Below, in pieces: positions 49,628 to 58,312 of a stretch of 64,000 nt of DNA (position 1 is the stretch's first letter; each line of letters opens with the position of its first letter). The stretch comes from Qipengyuania flava. Its GTDB lineage: Bacteria > Pseudomonadota > Alphaproteobacteria > Sphingomonadales > Sphingomonadaceae. The stretch covers positions 62,001 to 126,000 of the forward strand of contig NZ_CP080410.1 of the NCBI RefSeq assembly GCF_019448255.1, read 5' to 3'. Under the pieces are notes generated by a model. The model saw nothing but the letters and a program-made list of their open reading frames with translations, was not told the DNA's origin and made no database searches. Made by a program: the position numbers and the translations under genes.

Positions 49628-50893
49628 TCAGGCCACGTCTGGCCAGATGCCGCGGGTGTCGTAGACCGCCTTGCCGGCACGCTCTTCGGGCGGGATCACC
49701 TTGAAGACATCGTGATCGACCAGCGTGATGAGGACATCCGATTCCTCGAGCGCGGTGTCGATATCGACCAGTTCGGCCGCAGTGCCGTCGAATTCCTTGG
49801 GCAGCTCGCCGGCATAGGGTTCGACCACCTGGATCCGGTCGCCGTATTCGCGCGCGAGGCTGGCGGCGACATAGCGCGCGGGGCTTTCGCGGAAATCGTC
49901 GATATTGGCTTTGAAGGCGAGGCCGAGGCAGGCGACCTTCGCATCCGGATGCGCGTCGATCAGCACCTTTGCGCGTGTGAGCACGTGGTGCATCTTGGCA
50001 TCGTTGGTGTCGCGCGCCTGGCGGATGATCTTTGCCTCATCCGGCGCGCCGTGGACGATGAACCACGGATCGACCGCGATGCAGTGGCCGCCGACACCCG
50101 GGCCCGGCGTGAGGATGTTCACACGCGGGTGGCGGTTGGCGAGGCGGATGACTTCCCACACGTCGAGCCCCTGCTTGTCGGCGATCATCGACAGCTCGTT
50201 GGCAAAGGCGATGTTCACGTCGCGGAAGGCGTTTTCAACGAGCTTGGTCATCTCTGCGCTGCGCGCATCGGTGGTGACGCATTCGCCCTTCACGAAACGC
50301 TTGTAGAAGGCGAGCGCCTTGCGAGCACAGCGCGGGGTGATGCCGCCGATCGAGCGGTCGTTATGCGTGAGTTCCTCGAGGATCTTCCCTGGCAGCACGC
50401 GTTCCGGACAATAGGCGAGGCTCACGTCGGGCTGGCCATCGGTAAGGCCCGGCATGGCGAGATCGGGGCGCTTTGCGGCGATCGCATCGCGCATTGCCTC
50501 GGTTGTGCCGACGGGCGAGGTCGATTCGAGGATGACCGTGTCGCCTTTTTTCAGCACCTCAGCGACCTTTTCCGCCGCGCTCATTACATAAGAAGTGTCG
50601 GGCGTGTGCTTGCCGTCCTTGGCAAAGGGCGTCGGCACCGCGATCACGAAGACGTCGGCCGGTGCCACCTCCGTAGAGGCTTTCAGCAACCCGCGCTGGA
50701 CCACCGCCTGGACGAGGCCGTCGAGATCGACTTCCTCGATGTGGATTTCGCCGCGGTTGATCGTGTCGACCACGCTTTGCGTCACATCGACGCCGTGCAC
50801 AGGGCAGCCCGCGCGCGCGATGATCGCGGCGGTGGGCAGGCCGATATAGCCGAGGCCGATGACGCAGACGTCGGGCTTGGTGTCACCACGCAT
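49628..50893 (-). CDS. wecC: UDP-N-acetyl-D-mannosamine dehydrogenase
   Basis: The 421-residue product oxidises UDP-ManNAc to UDP-ManNAcA. It shows the NAD motif VIGLGYIGLPTAAIIA, the central lysine helix TKLVENAFRDVNIAFANE, and the catalytic Cys in GPGVGGHCIAVDPWFI. The start at 50891-50893 follows AAGGAAAC. The wecB epimerase that makes its substrate is 193 bases upstream on the same strand, separated by a hairpin repeat. Confidence 0.94.
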   Translation of the reverse strand: MRGDTKPDVCVIGLGYIGLPTAAIIARAGCPVHGVDVTQSVVDTINRGEIHIEEVDLDGLVQAVVQRGLLKASTEVAPADVFVIAVPTPFAKDGKHTPDTSYVMSAAEKVAEVLKKGDTVILESTSPVGTTEAMRDAIAAKRPDLAMPGLTDGQPDVSLAYCPERVLPGKILEELTHNDRSIGGITPRCARKALAFYKRFVKGECVTTDARSAEMTKLVENAFRDVNIAFANELSMIADKQGLDVWEVIRLANRHPRVNILTPGPGVGGHCIAVDPWFIVHGAPDEAKIIRQARDTNDAKMHHVLTRAKVLIDAHPDAKVACLGLAFKANIDDFRESPARYVAASLAREYGDRIQVVEPYAGELPKEFDGTAAELVDIDTALEESDVLITLVDHDVFKVIPPEERAGKAVYDTRGIWPDVA

Positions 50894-50962
50894 GAAATGT
50901 GTTTCCTTCGAACCTTCGGAAGCGCGTTCTAACGCCTGTCGGTAAATTTTACAGTAACGCCG

Positions 50963-51084
50963 TTCTTTTGGCCTTAAGCGCCGGCGGCTGCATCCGCAGC
51001 CTTGGCTATCCTCCGGGGGCCCGACCCCTTCGGGGCCACCCCTGCGGGCGGGCGATTGCCCTTGCCGCCCCGCGATGCGGGCCG
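50963..51084 (+). repeat. Intergenic hairpin repeat, copy D
   Basis: This copy has a short T-rich start, then hairpin 1 (GGCTGC/GCAGCC, 50986-51001) with loop ATCC, followed by TTGGCTATCCTC. Hairpin 2 has a CCCC/GGGG stem (51025-51035). The conserved CCTGCGGGCGGGCGATTGCC block and CTTGCC come next, then hairpin 3 (CCCGC/GCGGG, 51069-51081). Unlike the other copies, its third-hairpin end abuts the upstream gene's stop (wecB), and its T-rich end faces wecC. Confidence 0.85.
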
Positions 51085-51086
51085 GA

Positions 51087-52211
51087 TCACGCCGTCGCGA
51101 GAAGGTCCGCGATGCGCTGGGCGGATTGGCCGTCGCCGAAAGGATTGTGCGCCTTCGCCATGGCCGAATAGGCCGCTTCGTCGTCGAGCAGGCGGTTGGT
51201 CTCGCGCACGATCGTATCGGCGTCAGTGCCGACCAGCTTGGCGGTGCCCGCCGCGACACCCTCGGGCCGTTCGGTCGTCTCGCGCATGACGAGAACCGGT
51301 TTGCCCAGCGCCGGCGCTTCCTCCTGCACGCCGCCGCTGTCGGTCAGCATGATGTGGCTGATGTCGAGCAGGCGCGCAAAGTGCGGGTAATCCAGCGGAT
51401 CGATCAGCGCGACATTGTCGAGCCCGGCAAGCTGCTCGTTCATGACGGCGCGCACATTGGGGTTGAGATGGACGGGGAAGATAACTGCAACGTCATCGCG
51501 TGAGGCAATTTCCTTAACCGCATTGGCGATATTTTGCATGCCCTCGCCGAAGTTTTCGCGGCGGTGGCTGGTCATGCCGATGATCCGCTTGCCCGCGAAC
51601 CGCTGCTCCAGTTCGGCGAGGCCCGAAGCGAGCGACGGCTCCTCTGCCACCCGCTTCGTCACCCAGTGCAGCGCATCGATCACCGTGTTGCCGGTGACGT
51701 GCACGCTTTCGGGATCGGTGTTTTCCTTGAGCAAGGCATCCCGGGCAGTTTCGGTCGGCGCACAATGCAGCGCGGCAAAGCTGCCCACCACCCGGCGGTT
51801 CACCTCTTCGGGCCAGGGATGGTAGATATCGCCGCTGCGTAGGCCGGCTTCCACATGGCAGACCGGGATCTTGCGGTAATAGGCGGCAATGGCGCCCGCC
51901 ATCACGGTCGTCGTATCGCCCTGCACCACCACCCAGTCGGGCTGTTCTTTGTCGAGCACCTTGCCGATTTCGACCAGCGCGCGCGCCGTGAGCGCATCGA
52001 GCGTCTGGCCCGGGGTCATCAGGTCGAGATCATGGTCGGGTTCGACCCCCGCAATCGCCAGCACCTGGTCGAGCATCTCGCGATGCTGCGCGGAGATGCA
52101 CACGCGGCTCTCGAAGCGCGGATCGGCGCCCAGCGCGTGGACGAGCGGGAAGAGCTTGATCGCTTCGGGACGGGTGCCGAAGACGGTGAGGATTTTGCGG
52201 GTTGCGGCCAT
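51087..52211 (-). CDS. wecB: UDP-N-acetylglucosamine 2-epimerase (non-hydrolysing)
   Basis: The 374-residue GT-B-fold enzyme interconverts UDP-GlcNAc and UDP-ManNAc. It begins ILTVFGTRPEAIKLFPLV and shows HVEAGLRSGD, TSHRRENFGEG and SGGVQEEAPALGKPVLVMR, all active-site regions. With wecC it supplies UDP-ManNAcA for a surface polysaccharide. No associated glycosyltransferase or flippase lies beside the pair. Confidence 0.95.
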   Translation of the reverse strand: MAATRKILTVFGTRPEAIKLFPLVHALGADPRFESRVCISAQHREMLDQVLAIAGVEPDHDLDLMTPGQTLDALTARALVEIGKVLDKEQPDWVVVQGDTTTVMAGAIAAYYRKIPVCHVEAGLRSGDIYHPWPEEVNRRVVGSFAALHCAPTETARDALLKENTDPESVHVTGNTVIDALHWVTKRVAEEPSLASGLAELEQRFAGKRIIGMTSHRRENFGEGMQNIANAVKEIASRDDVAVIFPVHLNPNVRAVMNEQLAGLDNVALIDPLDYPHFARLLDISHIMLTDSGGVQEEAPALGKPVLVMRETTERPEGVAAGTAKLVGTDADTIVRETNRLLDDEAAYSAMAKAHNPFGDGQSAQRIADLLATA

Positions 52212-52250
52212 GCCCGCGGGCTTAGCCGAAAAGGGTTAAGCGGCGATATA

Positions 52251-52823
52251 CTATCCCGGACCGTTGCCGCTGTCGGGCTGCGGCAGGGCCTCTTCGCCCG
52301 GCGTTTCAGCCGCGCGCTCGCGTTCGAGGCGCTCCATGTATTCGCGCTCGATCATCTCCACGCGCTCCTGCTCGGCGGCGGCTTCCTCGTCGATCGTCGA
52401 GAGGCGCTTGGCGCGTTCTGCAGCGATGATCTCGGCAAAGCGGACCCCGGCGTTGTTTTCCTTATCGGCGTAGGCGTCGTTGATCATCTGCTGCGTGCAG
52501 CCGGTCACTCCGCCCGAGCCGACAGGCGAGCAGGACATGGTGCCAAAAGCCCCGGCCATCTCGAAACGTTCAACACGCTCGGCCCAGGACTGGTTCGAGG
52601 GGCTGTCAGAGAAGCGCAGGTTCTCCGGGATACGATAACGCTCGTTCTCCGCCTTGCGCGCGCACACGACGATCTGTTCCTCGGTGCTCTGCGGGCATTC
52701 GTCGTCGCCGTAGACGATGACCATGTTGTAGCTGTCATCGCCGGTATCGACGGTTTCCTGCGCCGAAGCCTGCACGGGAAGCGCAAGGGCCAGGGCGGAA
52801 AGGGCAATCAGCGGTTTCGACAT
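52251..52823 (-). CDS. Secreted hypothetical protein with conserved Cys-rich core
   Basis: The 190-residue product has a signal peptide (PLIALSALALALPVQASAQ). A conserved-looking core follows, with CPQSTEEQIVVCARK then NERYRIPENLRFSD, and a second Cys pair (SCSPVGSGGVTGC). The C-terminal half is an acidic, helical, Glu/Arg-rich tail that probably forms a coiled coil. I recognise the pattern as a recurrent sphingomonad protein but know no function. GAGAGGA precedes the ATG. Confidence 0.85.
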   Translation of the reverse strand: MSKPLIALSALALALPVQASAQETVDTGDDSYNMVIVYGDDECPQSTEEQIVVCARKAENERYRIPENLRFSDSPSNQSWAERVERFEMAGAFGTMSCSPVGSGGVTGCTQQMINDAYADKENNAGVRFAEIIAAERAKRLSTIDEEAAAEQERVEMIEREYMERLERERAAETPGEEALPQPDSGNGPG

Positions 52824-52917
52824 CGTCGTCCTCTCGGGAGCGTATTGGGTGGCGGGCATTAAGCGCCTGCCGGGGTGAACTCTTAATGAAGCGCGCTGCG
52901 GGCCCTTGCGGTTCCCG

Positions 52918-53445
52918 TCAGACACGCTCCGAAATGCGGATCGCGGCGCGGCACCCCAGGCGAATGATGCCCGAGAGCAGCGGATAGGCGGGCGCGCGTT
53001 CGGCGCCGGCGGCCAGAGCTGCATCGCGGTGTTCGCGTTCGTCCTCGCGGAATTCCTCGATCATCGCGGCAAGTTCGGGATCTTCGCCGCTCTCCATCAG
53101 CTGGTCGAGCTGTTTGGAGTAATGTTCGTCGATCTCGGTCTCGACCGCCGCGGTGCAGGCCATGGCCGCCTCCGGCCCGATCAGCGCCGTCACGGCACCA
53201 AGCGCGAAACCGGCGCGGTCCCAGAAGGGCTGCAAGGCGGTCGGGCGAACCCCGCGGCGCGCCATCAGCGCATCGAATTTCTCGCGGTGGCCGGCCTCCT
53301 GTTCAGCCATTCCGGCGATTTCGGCCGAATCGGGCCCGCGGTCGCCCATGACGGCGAGCTGCCCGGCATAGATGCGGGTCGCGCCGAATTCACCGGCCTG
53401 GTCGACGCGGATCATGCGGGCGATGTGGTCGGGCACCTTGGTCAT
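52918..53445 (-). CDS. coq7: Demethoxyubiquinone hydroxylase
   Basis: The 175-residue di-iron enzyme carries out the last hydroxylation in ubiquinone synthesis. The six iron ligands fall in the expected pattern: E in DQAGEFGATR, ExxH in EQEAGH, a central E, and the ETEIDEHY and EFREDEREH motifs. Its start overlaps the dsbB-like stop (ATGA). It is the last gene of the ctpA-dsbB-coq7 group. Confidence 0.95.
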   Translation of the reverse strand: MTKVPDHIARMIRVDQAGEFGATRIYAGQLAVMGDRGPDSAEIAGMAEQEAGHREKFDALMARRGVRPTALQPFWDRAGFALGAVTALIGPEAAMACTAAVETEIDEHYSKQLDQLMESGEDPELAAMIEEFREDEREHRDAALAAGAERAPAYPLLSGIIRLGCRAAIRISERV

Positions 53446-53918
53446 GCGCGGCGGTCCTTTGCGAGCAGCCCGAGCACGGCGAGGCCGCCGGCGGTGGAGA
53501 CAAGGAAATTGTACCCCGCAAGGCTGATCCCGAACAGCGTCCAGGCCGGCGCGTCGCAGCGCACCAGCGGGGTGTTCATGATAGTATCGAGTGCGTTTCC
53601 GGTTCCCGTTCCGGCAACGACCGCGCAGGAGGTGATGCCCGGCCACCAGCCGTATTCGACCCCGGCGTGGAACAGGCCGATTGCGCCCGAAACAAGGATC
53701 GCAAGCCCCGCAAGCGCGGTCCAGGCGCGCTGCGGCGGGGCCACGAAGGCCACCAGCGCAAGTCCGACAGCGGCGAAATGCGGCCAGCGCTGCCACCAGC
53801 ACATCTCGCAAGGATAAAGGCCGAAGCCGTATTCGGAGATATAGGCGCCGCCCAGCAGCAAGGCTGGCACCGCAAGCGCAAGGGTGCGGGCGAGACGGGC
53901 GTTGGGCGTAAGGCTCAT
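53442..53918 (-). CDS. Disulfide bond formation protein B family
   Basis: The 158-residue inner-membrane protein has four helices. The quinone-linked redox pair is in YPCEMCWWQRW, and a second Cys pair lies in the next loop (SCAVVAGTG and VRCDAP). The DsbB family passes electrons from DsbA to the quinone pool. The start is the ATG at 53916-53918, 16 bases after the ctpA stop. No dsbA is nearby. Confidence 0.92.
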   Translation of the reverse strand: MSLTPNARLARTLALAVPALLLGGAYISEYGFGLYPCEMCWWQRWPHFAAVGLALVAFVAPPQRAWTALAGLAILVSGAIGLFHAGVEYGWWPGITSCAVVAGTGTGNALDTIMNTPLVRCDAPAWTLFGISLAGYNFLVSTAGGLAVLGLLAKDRRA

Positions 53919-53934
53919 GGCCGCCGGATTTAGC

Positions 53935-55275
53935 TTAATTCCCGCGCGCGGCAATGCTCTTGGGTGAGGTGCGGCGAAGGGTTTCGAGCGCATAGTGCAG
54001 CTGGAAATCCTCGATGCCCTTTTCCTTCAGCTCTTCCGCGGTCTGCTGGAAGCGCGGATCGTCGCGCGAATCCTTCTCGACTTCCTCGTCCTCGATACCG
54101 AGTTCGTTGATGAGGTGGCCGCGCAGGTCCGATTCGCGCATCTGGAAGCGCGAGCGGCGGGCGAGGTCGGGGTCGGAAAGCTGCGGCACGGTGATATCCG
54201 GCTTGATGCCGCCTTCCTGCACCGAATGGCCCGAAGGCGTGTAGTAGCGCGCCGTGGTCAGCTTCAATGCCGCATCCCGGCCGAGCGGCAGGAGCGATTG
54301 CACGCTGCCCTTGCCGAAGCTGCGTTCGCCCATGACGACCGCGCGGCGGTGGTCCTGAAGCGCGCCGGCGACGATTTCCGAAGCCGAGGCCGAGCCGGCG
54401 TCGATCAGCACGACGATGGGCAGCCCTTCGGCAATGTCGCCGCGGAAGACGGTTTCGGCGTCGTAGGTGATGTTCTCGCCCCGCGCACGTCCGCGCTGCG
54501 AAACGATCCGCCCGTCGGTCAGGAACAGGTCGGACAGCGCAACCGCTTCGTCGAGCGAGCCGCCGGGGTTGGAGCGCAGGTCGAGCACTAGGCCGTTGAG
54601 GCGCCCAGTCGCTTCGCTGCGCAGGCTTTCCCACGCGGTGAAGACATCGCTGCCGACATCGCGAGAGAATTCGTTGATCATGATGTGGCCGATGTTGCCG
54701 TCCTGCAGCTCCCAGGTGACCGGCTCCAGTTCGATCACGCCGCGCGTTACGGTCACATCGAAGGGCTCGTCACGGCCGGGACGGAAGATGGTCAGCTGGA
54801 TCGACGTGCCCGAGCGGCCGCGCATCTGCGCCACCGATTCGTCGAGCGTCTGGCCAACGATCAGGCGGCCATCAAGGTGCGTGATGAAATCGCCCGCCTT
54901 CACGCCCATCTTGTCGGCCGGGCTGCCGCGGAAGGGTGAGATGACCTTCACTGCGCCGTCTTCCGCGACGACCGAAAGGCCGAGGCCGGAATAATTGCCG
55001 TCGATCATGGTTTCGAGGCGCTGCAGGTCGCTGCCATCGAGATAGCCCGAGTGCGGATCGAGCGAGGCCAGCATGCCATCGATCATGCCGCGCATGAGCT
55101 TCTCGTCATCGACCTGTTCGACGTAATTCGCCTGAATCCGCTGGTAGACCGCAAGGACGCGGGCGAATTCGGGGCCTGCACGGCCATCAACCTGCGCGAG
55201 ACTGGCGGTGGTCGCCGGGATCAGCGCCACGGCTGTGACGAGGGCGGCCGAACGGGCAAGTGCAGCGAATTTCAT
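53935..55275 (-). CDS. ctpA: Carboxy-terminal processing protease (S41)
   Basis: The 446-residue product has a signal peptide and a PDZ domain (about residues 90-170, with GLGLSVVAEDG and DFITHLDGR). The S41 catalytic core has its Ser in GSASASEIVAGAL and its Lys in RSFGKGSVQ. It cleaves C-terminal tails of periplasmic proteins. Its place directly after the EnvC-like gene is conserved in alphaproteobacteria and suggests a shared role in cell-wall hydrolase control. GGAGAGA precedes the ATG at 55273-55275. Confidence 0.95.
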   Translation of the reverse strand: MKFAALARSAALVTAVALIPATTASLAQVDGRAGPEFARVLAVYQRIQANYVEQVDDEKLMRGMIDGMLASLDPHSGYLDGSDLQRLETMIDGNYSGLGLSVVAEDGAVKVISPFRGSPADKMGVKAGDFITHLDGRLIVGQTLDESVAQMRGRSGTSIQLTIFRPGRDEPFDVTVTRGVIELEPVTWELQDGNIGHIMINEFSRDVGSDVFTAWESLRSEATGRLNGLVLDLRSNPGGSLDEAVALSDLFLTDGRIVSQRGRARGENITYDAETVFRGDIAEGLPIVVLIDAGSASASEIVAGALQDHRRAVVMGERSFGKGSVQSLLPLGRDAALKLTTARYYTPSGHSVQEGGIKPDITVPQLSDPDLARRSRFQMRESDLRGHLINELGIEDEEVEKDSRDDPRFQQTAEELKEKGIEDFQLHYALETLRRTSPKSIAARGN

Positions 55276-55380
55276 CGGCAAGATCTCTCCATTGCGCGGG
55301 CGCAAAGTATCGCGTCTGCGCGCTTAACGCCAGATGAGCATGGTTTGCCCCGCCCATGGAAGGGGTTTTCGACCGACGGA

Positions 55381-56592
55381 TTACCGCAGGTGGTCGAGCG
55401 GGTTCACGGGCTGGCCGCCTTCGCGCAGCTCGAGCGTGACCTCGCCCCGCTGCTGCGGCGAGAGACCGAGCGGCGAGCCGGCGGTCACTTCCTGCCCGAC
55501 GGCGACATCGAGCGTGGCGAGCCCGGTCACGAGGCTGGTCCAGCCGTTGGCGTGTTCCACGATGACGATCCGGCCAAAGCCGCGATAGGGTCCGGCATAG
55601 GCAACGCGGCCTTCCGCAGGAGCGACAACCTGCGCCGACGGGCGCGCGGCCAGGACAATCCCCGCCTGGCGCTGGCCACTGGTCCCGGCTTCGCCGAAAC
55701 CCGCGATAATCTCGCCTGCGACGGGCAGCAGGTAACGCGCCGGAGGTTCGGTGGCGCTGGCGACCGGCGAAGGCGTGGCGGACACGCTGGCGGCAGTCGG
55801 ATCGGCCGGTCGGGGCAATGGACCCGGCAGAGCGGCAAGCTGGTCGCGCAGCGAGCCGGCGGCTTCGAGCCGGCCGACCAGCTGATCGAGATCGATGGCC
55901 TGCTCGGCCAGCACCAGCGCGCGCTGGGATTCGCGGTCAGCACCGCCGGCAGCCTGGCGCGCACGCAGCCGTTCTTGCTCGGCAAGGGCGACAAGGTCGC
56001 GCCGGCGCTGCGCCAGCGCCGCTTCGCTTTCACGGCGATCGGCGAGCGCCTGGCCCGCTTCGGCCTCCAGCTCGCGCGCCCGGTCCAGTTCCGAGCGCAG
56101 CGCCGAAGTGCGTTCGCGTACGAGCGGGATGGTGCTGTCGAGCACGGCGCGGGTGTAGACGAGATCGCGCAGGGAGCCCGACTGGAGCGCGGAGAGCGCA
56201 AGCGGGCGGCGCGACATGGACTGCAGCGCGGCCGTCAGACGCACAACGGGCGTGCGGCGCTGCGCCAGCGCGCGGTCGAGAGCGCGGCGTTCCGAGTTGG
56301 CGAGCCCCAGCCGCGCCTCTGCGGCGTCGATCCCGGCTTCGGCCTGTTGAACGCGAGCAGCGAGCGCGGCGGCATCGGCCTGGGCTTTCTCCGAGGCTTC
56401 TTGCGAACGGGCCGCCTGCTGTTCGAGCTGGGCGCTGCGAGCGCGTGCGTTGCGCTGCTGCTGGCGCGCGGCATCGAGCGCGGCGCGCGCGTCTTCGGGA
56501 GTATCGAACTGCACCGGATCCTGCGCGATGGCGGGGAGGCCCAGCAGACCGATAACGGATAGTCCGGCAAGAAGGGCAAGCCCGCGTTTCAT
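55381..56592 (-). CDS. EnvC-like murein hydrolase activator (degenerate LytM domain)
   Basis: The 403-residue product has a signal peptide, a long Ala/Arg/Glu coiled coil (about residues 25-250) and a C-terminal LytM/M23 domain (about 285-403). The zinc ligands of active M23 enzymes are missing: where HxxxD is expected there is GQRQAGIVLA, and where HxH is expected there is EVTLELREGG. This matches EnvC/NlpD-type proteins, which do not cut the wall but activate amidases during division. It lies between rlmH and ctpA. Confidence 0.92.
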   Translation of the reverse strand: MKRGLALLAGLSVIGLLGLPAIAQDPVQFDTPEDARAALDAARQQQRNARARSAQLEQQAARSQEASEKAQADAAALAARVQQAEAGIDAAEARLGLANSERRALDRALAQRRTPVVRLTAALQSMSRRPLALSALQSGSLRDLVYTRAVLDSTIPLVRERTSALRSELDRARELEAEAGQALADRRESEAALAQRRRDLVALAEQERLRARQAAGGADRESQRALVLAEQAIDLDQLVGRLEAAGSLRDQLAALPGPLPRPADPTAASVSATPSPVASATEPPARYLLPVAGEIIAGFGEAGTSGQRQAGIVLAARPSAQVVAPAEGRVAYAGPYRGFGRIVIVEHANGWTSLVTGLATLDVAVGQEVTAGSPLGLSPQQRGEVTLELREGGQPVNPLDHLR

Positions 56593-56610
56593 CGGCGCTT
56601 TTGTGCCCGA

Positions 56611-57060
56611 TCAGCCGCTGCGATGATAGGGGTGGCCGGCAATTATCGTCGTCGCGCGGTAGAGTTGTTCGGCCAGCATCGCACGGGCCAGCAGGTGCGG
56701 CCAGGTGGCCTTGCCGAAAGCGAGCAGCAGGTCTGCCTCACGCCGCTCGTCCTCGCTGTGGCCATCGGCTGCGCCGAGGACGAAGCGGCATTCGCGCATG
56801 CCATCGTCGCGCCAGCGCTCGAGTGTTTCCGCGAGTTTCTCGGAAGAAAGGTCCTTCCCGCGCTCGTCGAGCAGCACGGTCTTGTAGGGCGTCTGCGGAT
56901 CGGGAATGCGCCCGCCGGTTTCCGGCAGTTCGGTAAGCTTGAGCGGCCAGGTCAGCCGCTTTTCATAGCGCGCGACGAGCTCTGCCTCGGGCGACCGGGC
57001 AATCTTTCCGCGTGCGATGATGTGGAGAAGAATGGTTGCGCTCCCGATGCAGCCCTCCAT
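56611..57060 (-). CDS. rlmH: 23S rRNA (pseudouridine1915-N3)-methyltransferase
   Basis: The 149-residue SPOUT methyltransferase modifies helix 69 of 23S rRNA. It has LLHIIARGKI at the start, LDERGKDLSSEKLAE in the middle, FVLGAADGHSEDERREAD for the SAM-binding knot, and the C-terminal LLARAMLAEQLYRA and GHPYHRSG. The ATG at 57058-57060 adds about ten residues before the usual start, and no nearer start codon exists. Its upstream region is repeat copy E. Confidence 0.95.
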   Translation of the reverse strand: MEGCIGSATILLHIIARGKIARSPEAELVARYEKRLTWPLKLTELPETGGRIPDPQTPYKTVLLDERGKDLSSEKLAETLERWRDDGMRECRFVLGAADGHSEDERREADLLLAFGKATWPHLLARAMLAEQLYRATTIIAGHPYHRSG

Positions 57061-57064
57061 CCGG

Positions 57065-57166
57065 CCCGGTGGAGGGCCGGCAAGGCCAAGCGGCCGCCCC
57101 GCAGCGGGCGCAGCTAGGCTGCGCGTCTAGCGAGGACGCTCGTGCGGATGCACGAGCGAAAGACAG
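57065..57166 (-). repeat. Intergenic hairpin repeat, copy E
   Basis: Read on the minus strand this copy begins directly after the rsfS stop. It has a short T-rich start and hairpin 1 (a perfect 9-bp stem, 57037-57058 offset by 100, that is 57137-57158, loop ATCC). TCCTCGCTA follows, then hairpin 2 (GCGCAGC/GCTGCGC, 57108-57124), CCGCTGCGGGGCGG, TTGGCCTTGCC and a third hairpin. It ends a few bases from the rlmH start codon, so it occupies the rlmH leader. Confidence 0.85.
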
Positions 57167-57586
57167 TTACGCCGTTCCGGCCACCGGCGGTGCGTCGCCA
57201 AAGGCCCACATGCGCTCCAGGTTGTAGAAGCTGCGGACTTCGGGACGGAACAGGTGGACGACGATATCGCCGGCATCGAGCAGGACCCAATCGGCCGCCG
57301 GAAGCCCTTCGAGCTTCACCGGGCCGAAACCGGCCTGCTTGACCTTTTCCGCGAGTTTCTGGGCCATTGCGGCCACCTGACGCGTCGAGCGGCCCGAGGC
57401 GATCACCATGTGATCGGCCACAGAGCTCTTGCCCTCGAGGTCGATGGTCACGACCTCCTGCGCCTGGTCGTCGTCGAGCTGCTGCAGGACGAGCGCGAGA
57501 AGCGGGTCGGTCTTTGCGTCAGCCAAGGCGATCACCTGAGCCGATGCGGTCCCGGTTGCAGCCGGGCCTGATTGCGCCTGTGTCAT
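57167..57586 (-). CDS. rsfS: Ribosome silencing factor
   Basis: The 139-residue product binds L14 and keeps ribosomal subunits apart in starvation. It shows VVTIDLEGKSSVADHMVIASG, the QVAAMAQKLAEKVK helix, and the C-terminal DWVLLDAGDIVVHLFRPEVR signature. The start is the ATG at 57584-57586. The longer frame into the nadD spacer does not fit. It lies between nadD and rlmH, the standard order. Confidence 0.95.
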   Translation of the reverse strand: MTQAQSGPAATGTASAQVIALADAKTDPLLALVLQQLDDDQAQEVVTIDLEGKSSVADHMVIASGRSTRQVAAMAQKLAEKVKQAGFGPVKLEGLPAADWVLLDAGDIVVHLFRPEVRSFYNLERMWAFGDAPPVAGTA

Positions 57587-57646
57587 AGGCGAATGCGGTA
57601 CTCCTGGAATGAAGGGCGGTAGGGGCCATGAAGGGGACAACGCGCA

Positions 57647-58312
57647 TCATGGCGCGGTGGTTTCCTTCCCGGACGGTATCACACGATGTGTCAGCTGGTC
57701 CCTTGGAGGCGGCCCTGAATAGCGTTCGGCCCAATCGGGATCGGCGCGGCGAATGGCCGTGGCCGATCGTTCATCGGGATCGAAACGCAAAGTCACCAGT
57801 GCCGGTGCGCTCCATCTGCCCCTGGTCACAAAGCTGGACAGCGGCACGGAAAAGCGCCTCAGCCAGGCCATCGCGGGGCTCGCGATTGCAGCACCGTCAT
57901 AGCCGGGCCGGGCGATGACCGCAATCGGCATCCTGCGCGCGATCCCCCGCCAGTCGCGCCAGCGGTGGAACTGGGCGAGGTTGTCGGACCCCATCAGCCA
58001 CACGAAATCATGCTTGGGATAGCGGCGCTTGAGGGCTCCCAGCGTGTCGACCGTATAGCGCGTGCCGAGCTCGCGCTCGATCGCGGTGACACGGATCGGG
58101 GCGCGGCGCGCCTGGACCATCGCCGAATGCACGCGGGCCGCCAGCGGCGCCATGCCCGCCTTCGGCTTCAGAGGATTGCCAGGAGAGACCAGCCACCAGA
58201 CCTCGTCGAGGTCGAGCGCACGGGCGACGAACAGCGAAATTCGACGATGCCCGCCATGCGCCGGGTTGAAACTGCCTCCGAGCAGCCCGATTCGCGCCTT
58301 GGGAGCGTTCAC
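57647..58312 (-). CDS. nadD: Nicotinate-nucleotide adenylyltransferase
   Basis: The 221-residue enzyme makes NaAD from NaMN and ATP in NAD synthesis. The nucleotidyltransferase motif is GLLGGSFNPAHGGHRRIS. WLVSPGNPLK and the C-terminal ISxTxxR-like SATAIRRADPDW complete the signature. It is the first gene of the nadD-rsfS-rlmH-envC-ctpA series and is divergent from the M23 peptidase gene across a 225-base spacer. Confidence 0.95.
   Translation of the reverse strand: MNAPKARIGLLGGSFNPAHGGHRRISLFVARALDLDEVWWLVSPGNPLKPKAGMAPLAARVHSAMVQARRAPIRVTAIERELGTRYTVDTLGALKRRYPKHDFVWLMGSDNLAQFHRWRDWRGIARRMPIAVIARPGYDGAAIASPAMAWLRRFSVPLSSFVTRGRWSAPALVTLRFDPDERSATAIRRADPDWAERYSGPPPRDQLTHRVIPSGKETTAP

Noticed and set aside
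55381..55700. Active M23 peptidase in the EnvC-like protein
   Set aside because: The zinc-binding His and Asp residues are replaced, so an activator role fits better than an enzyme.
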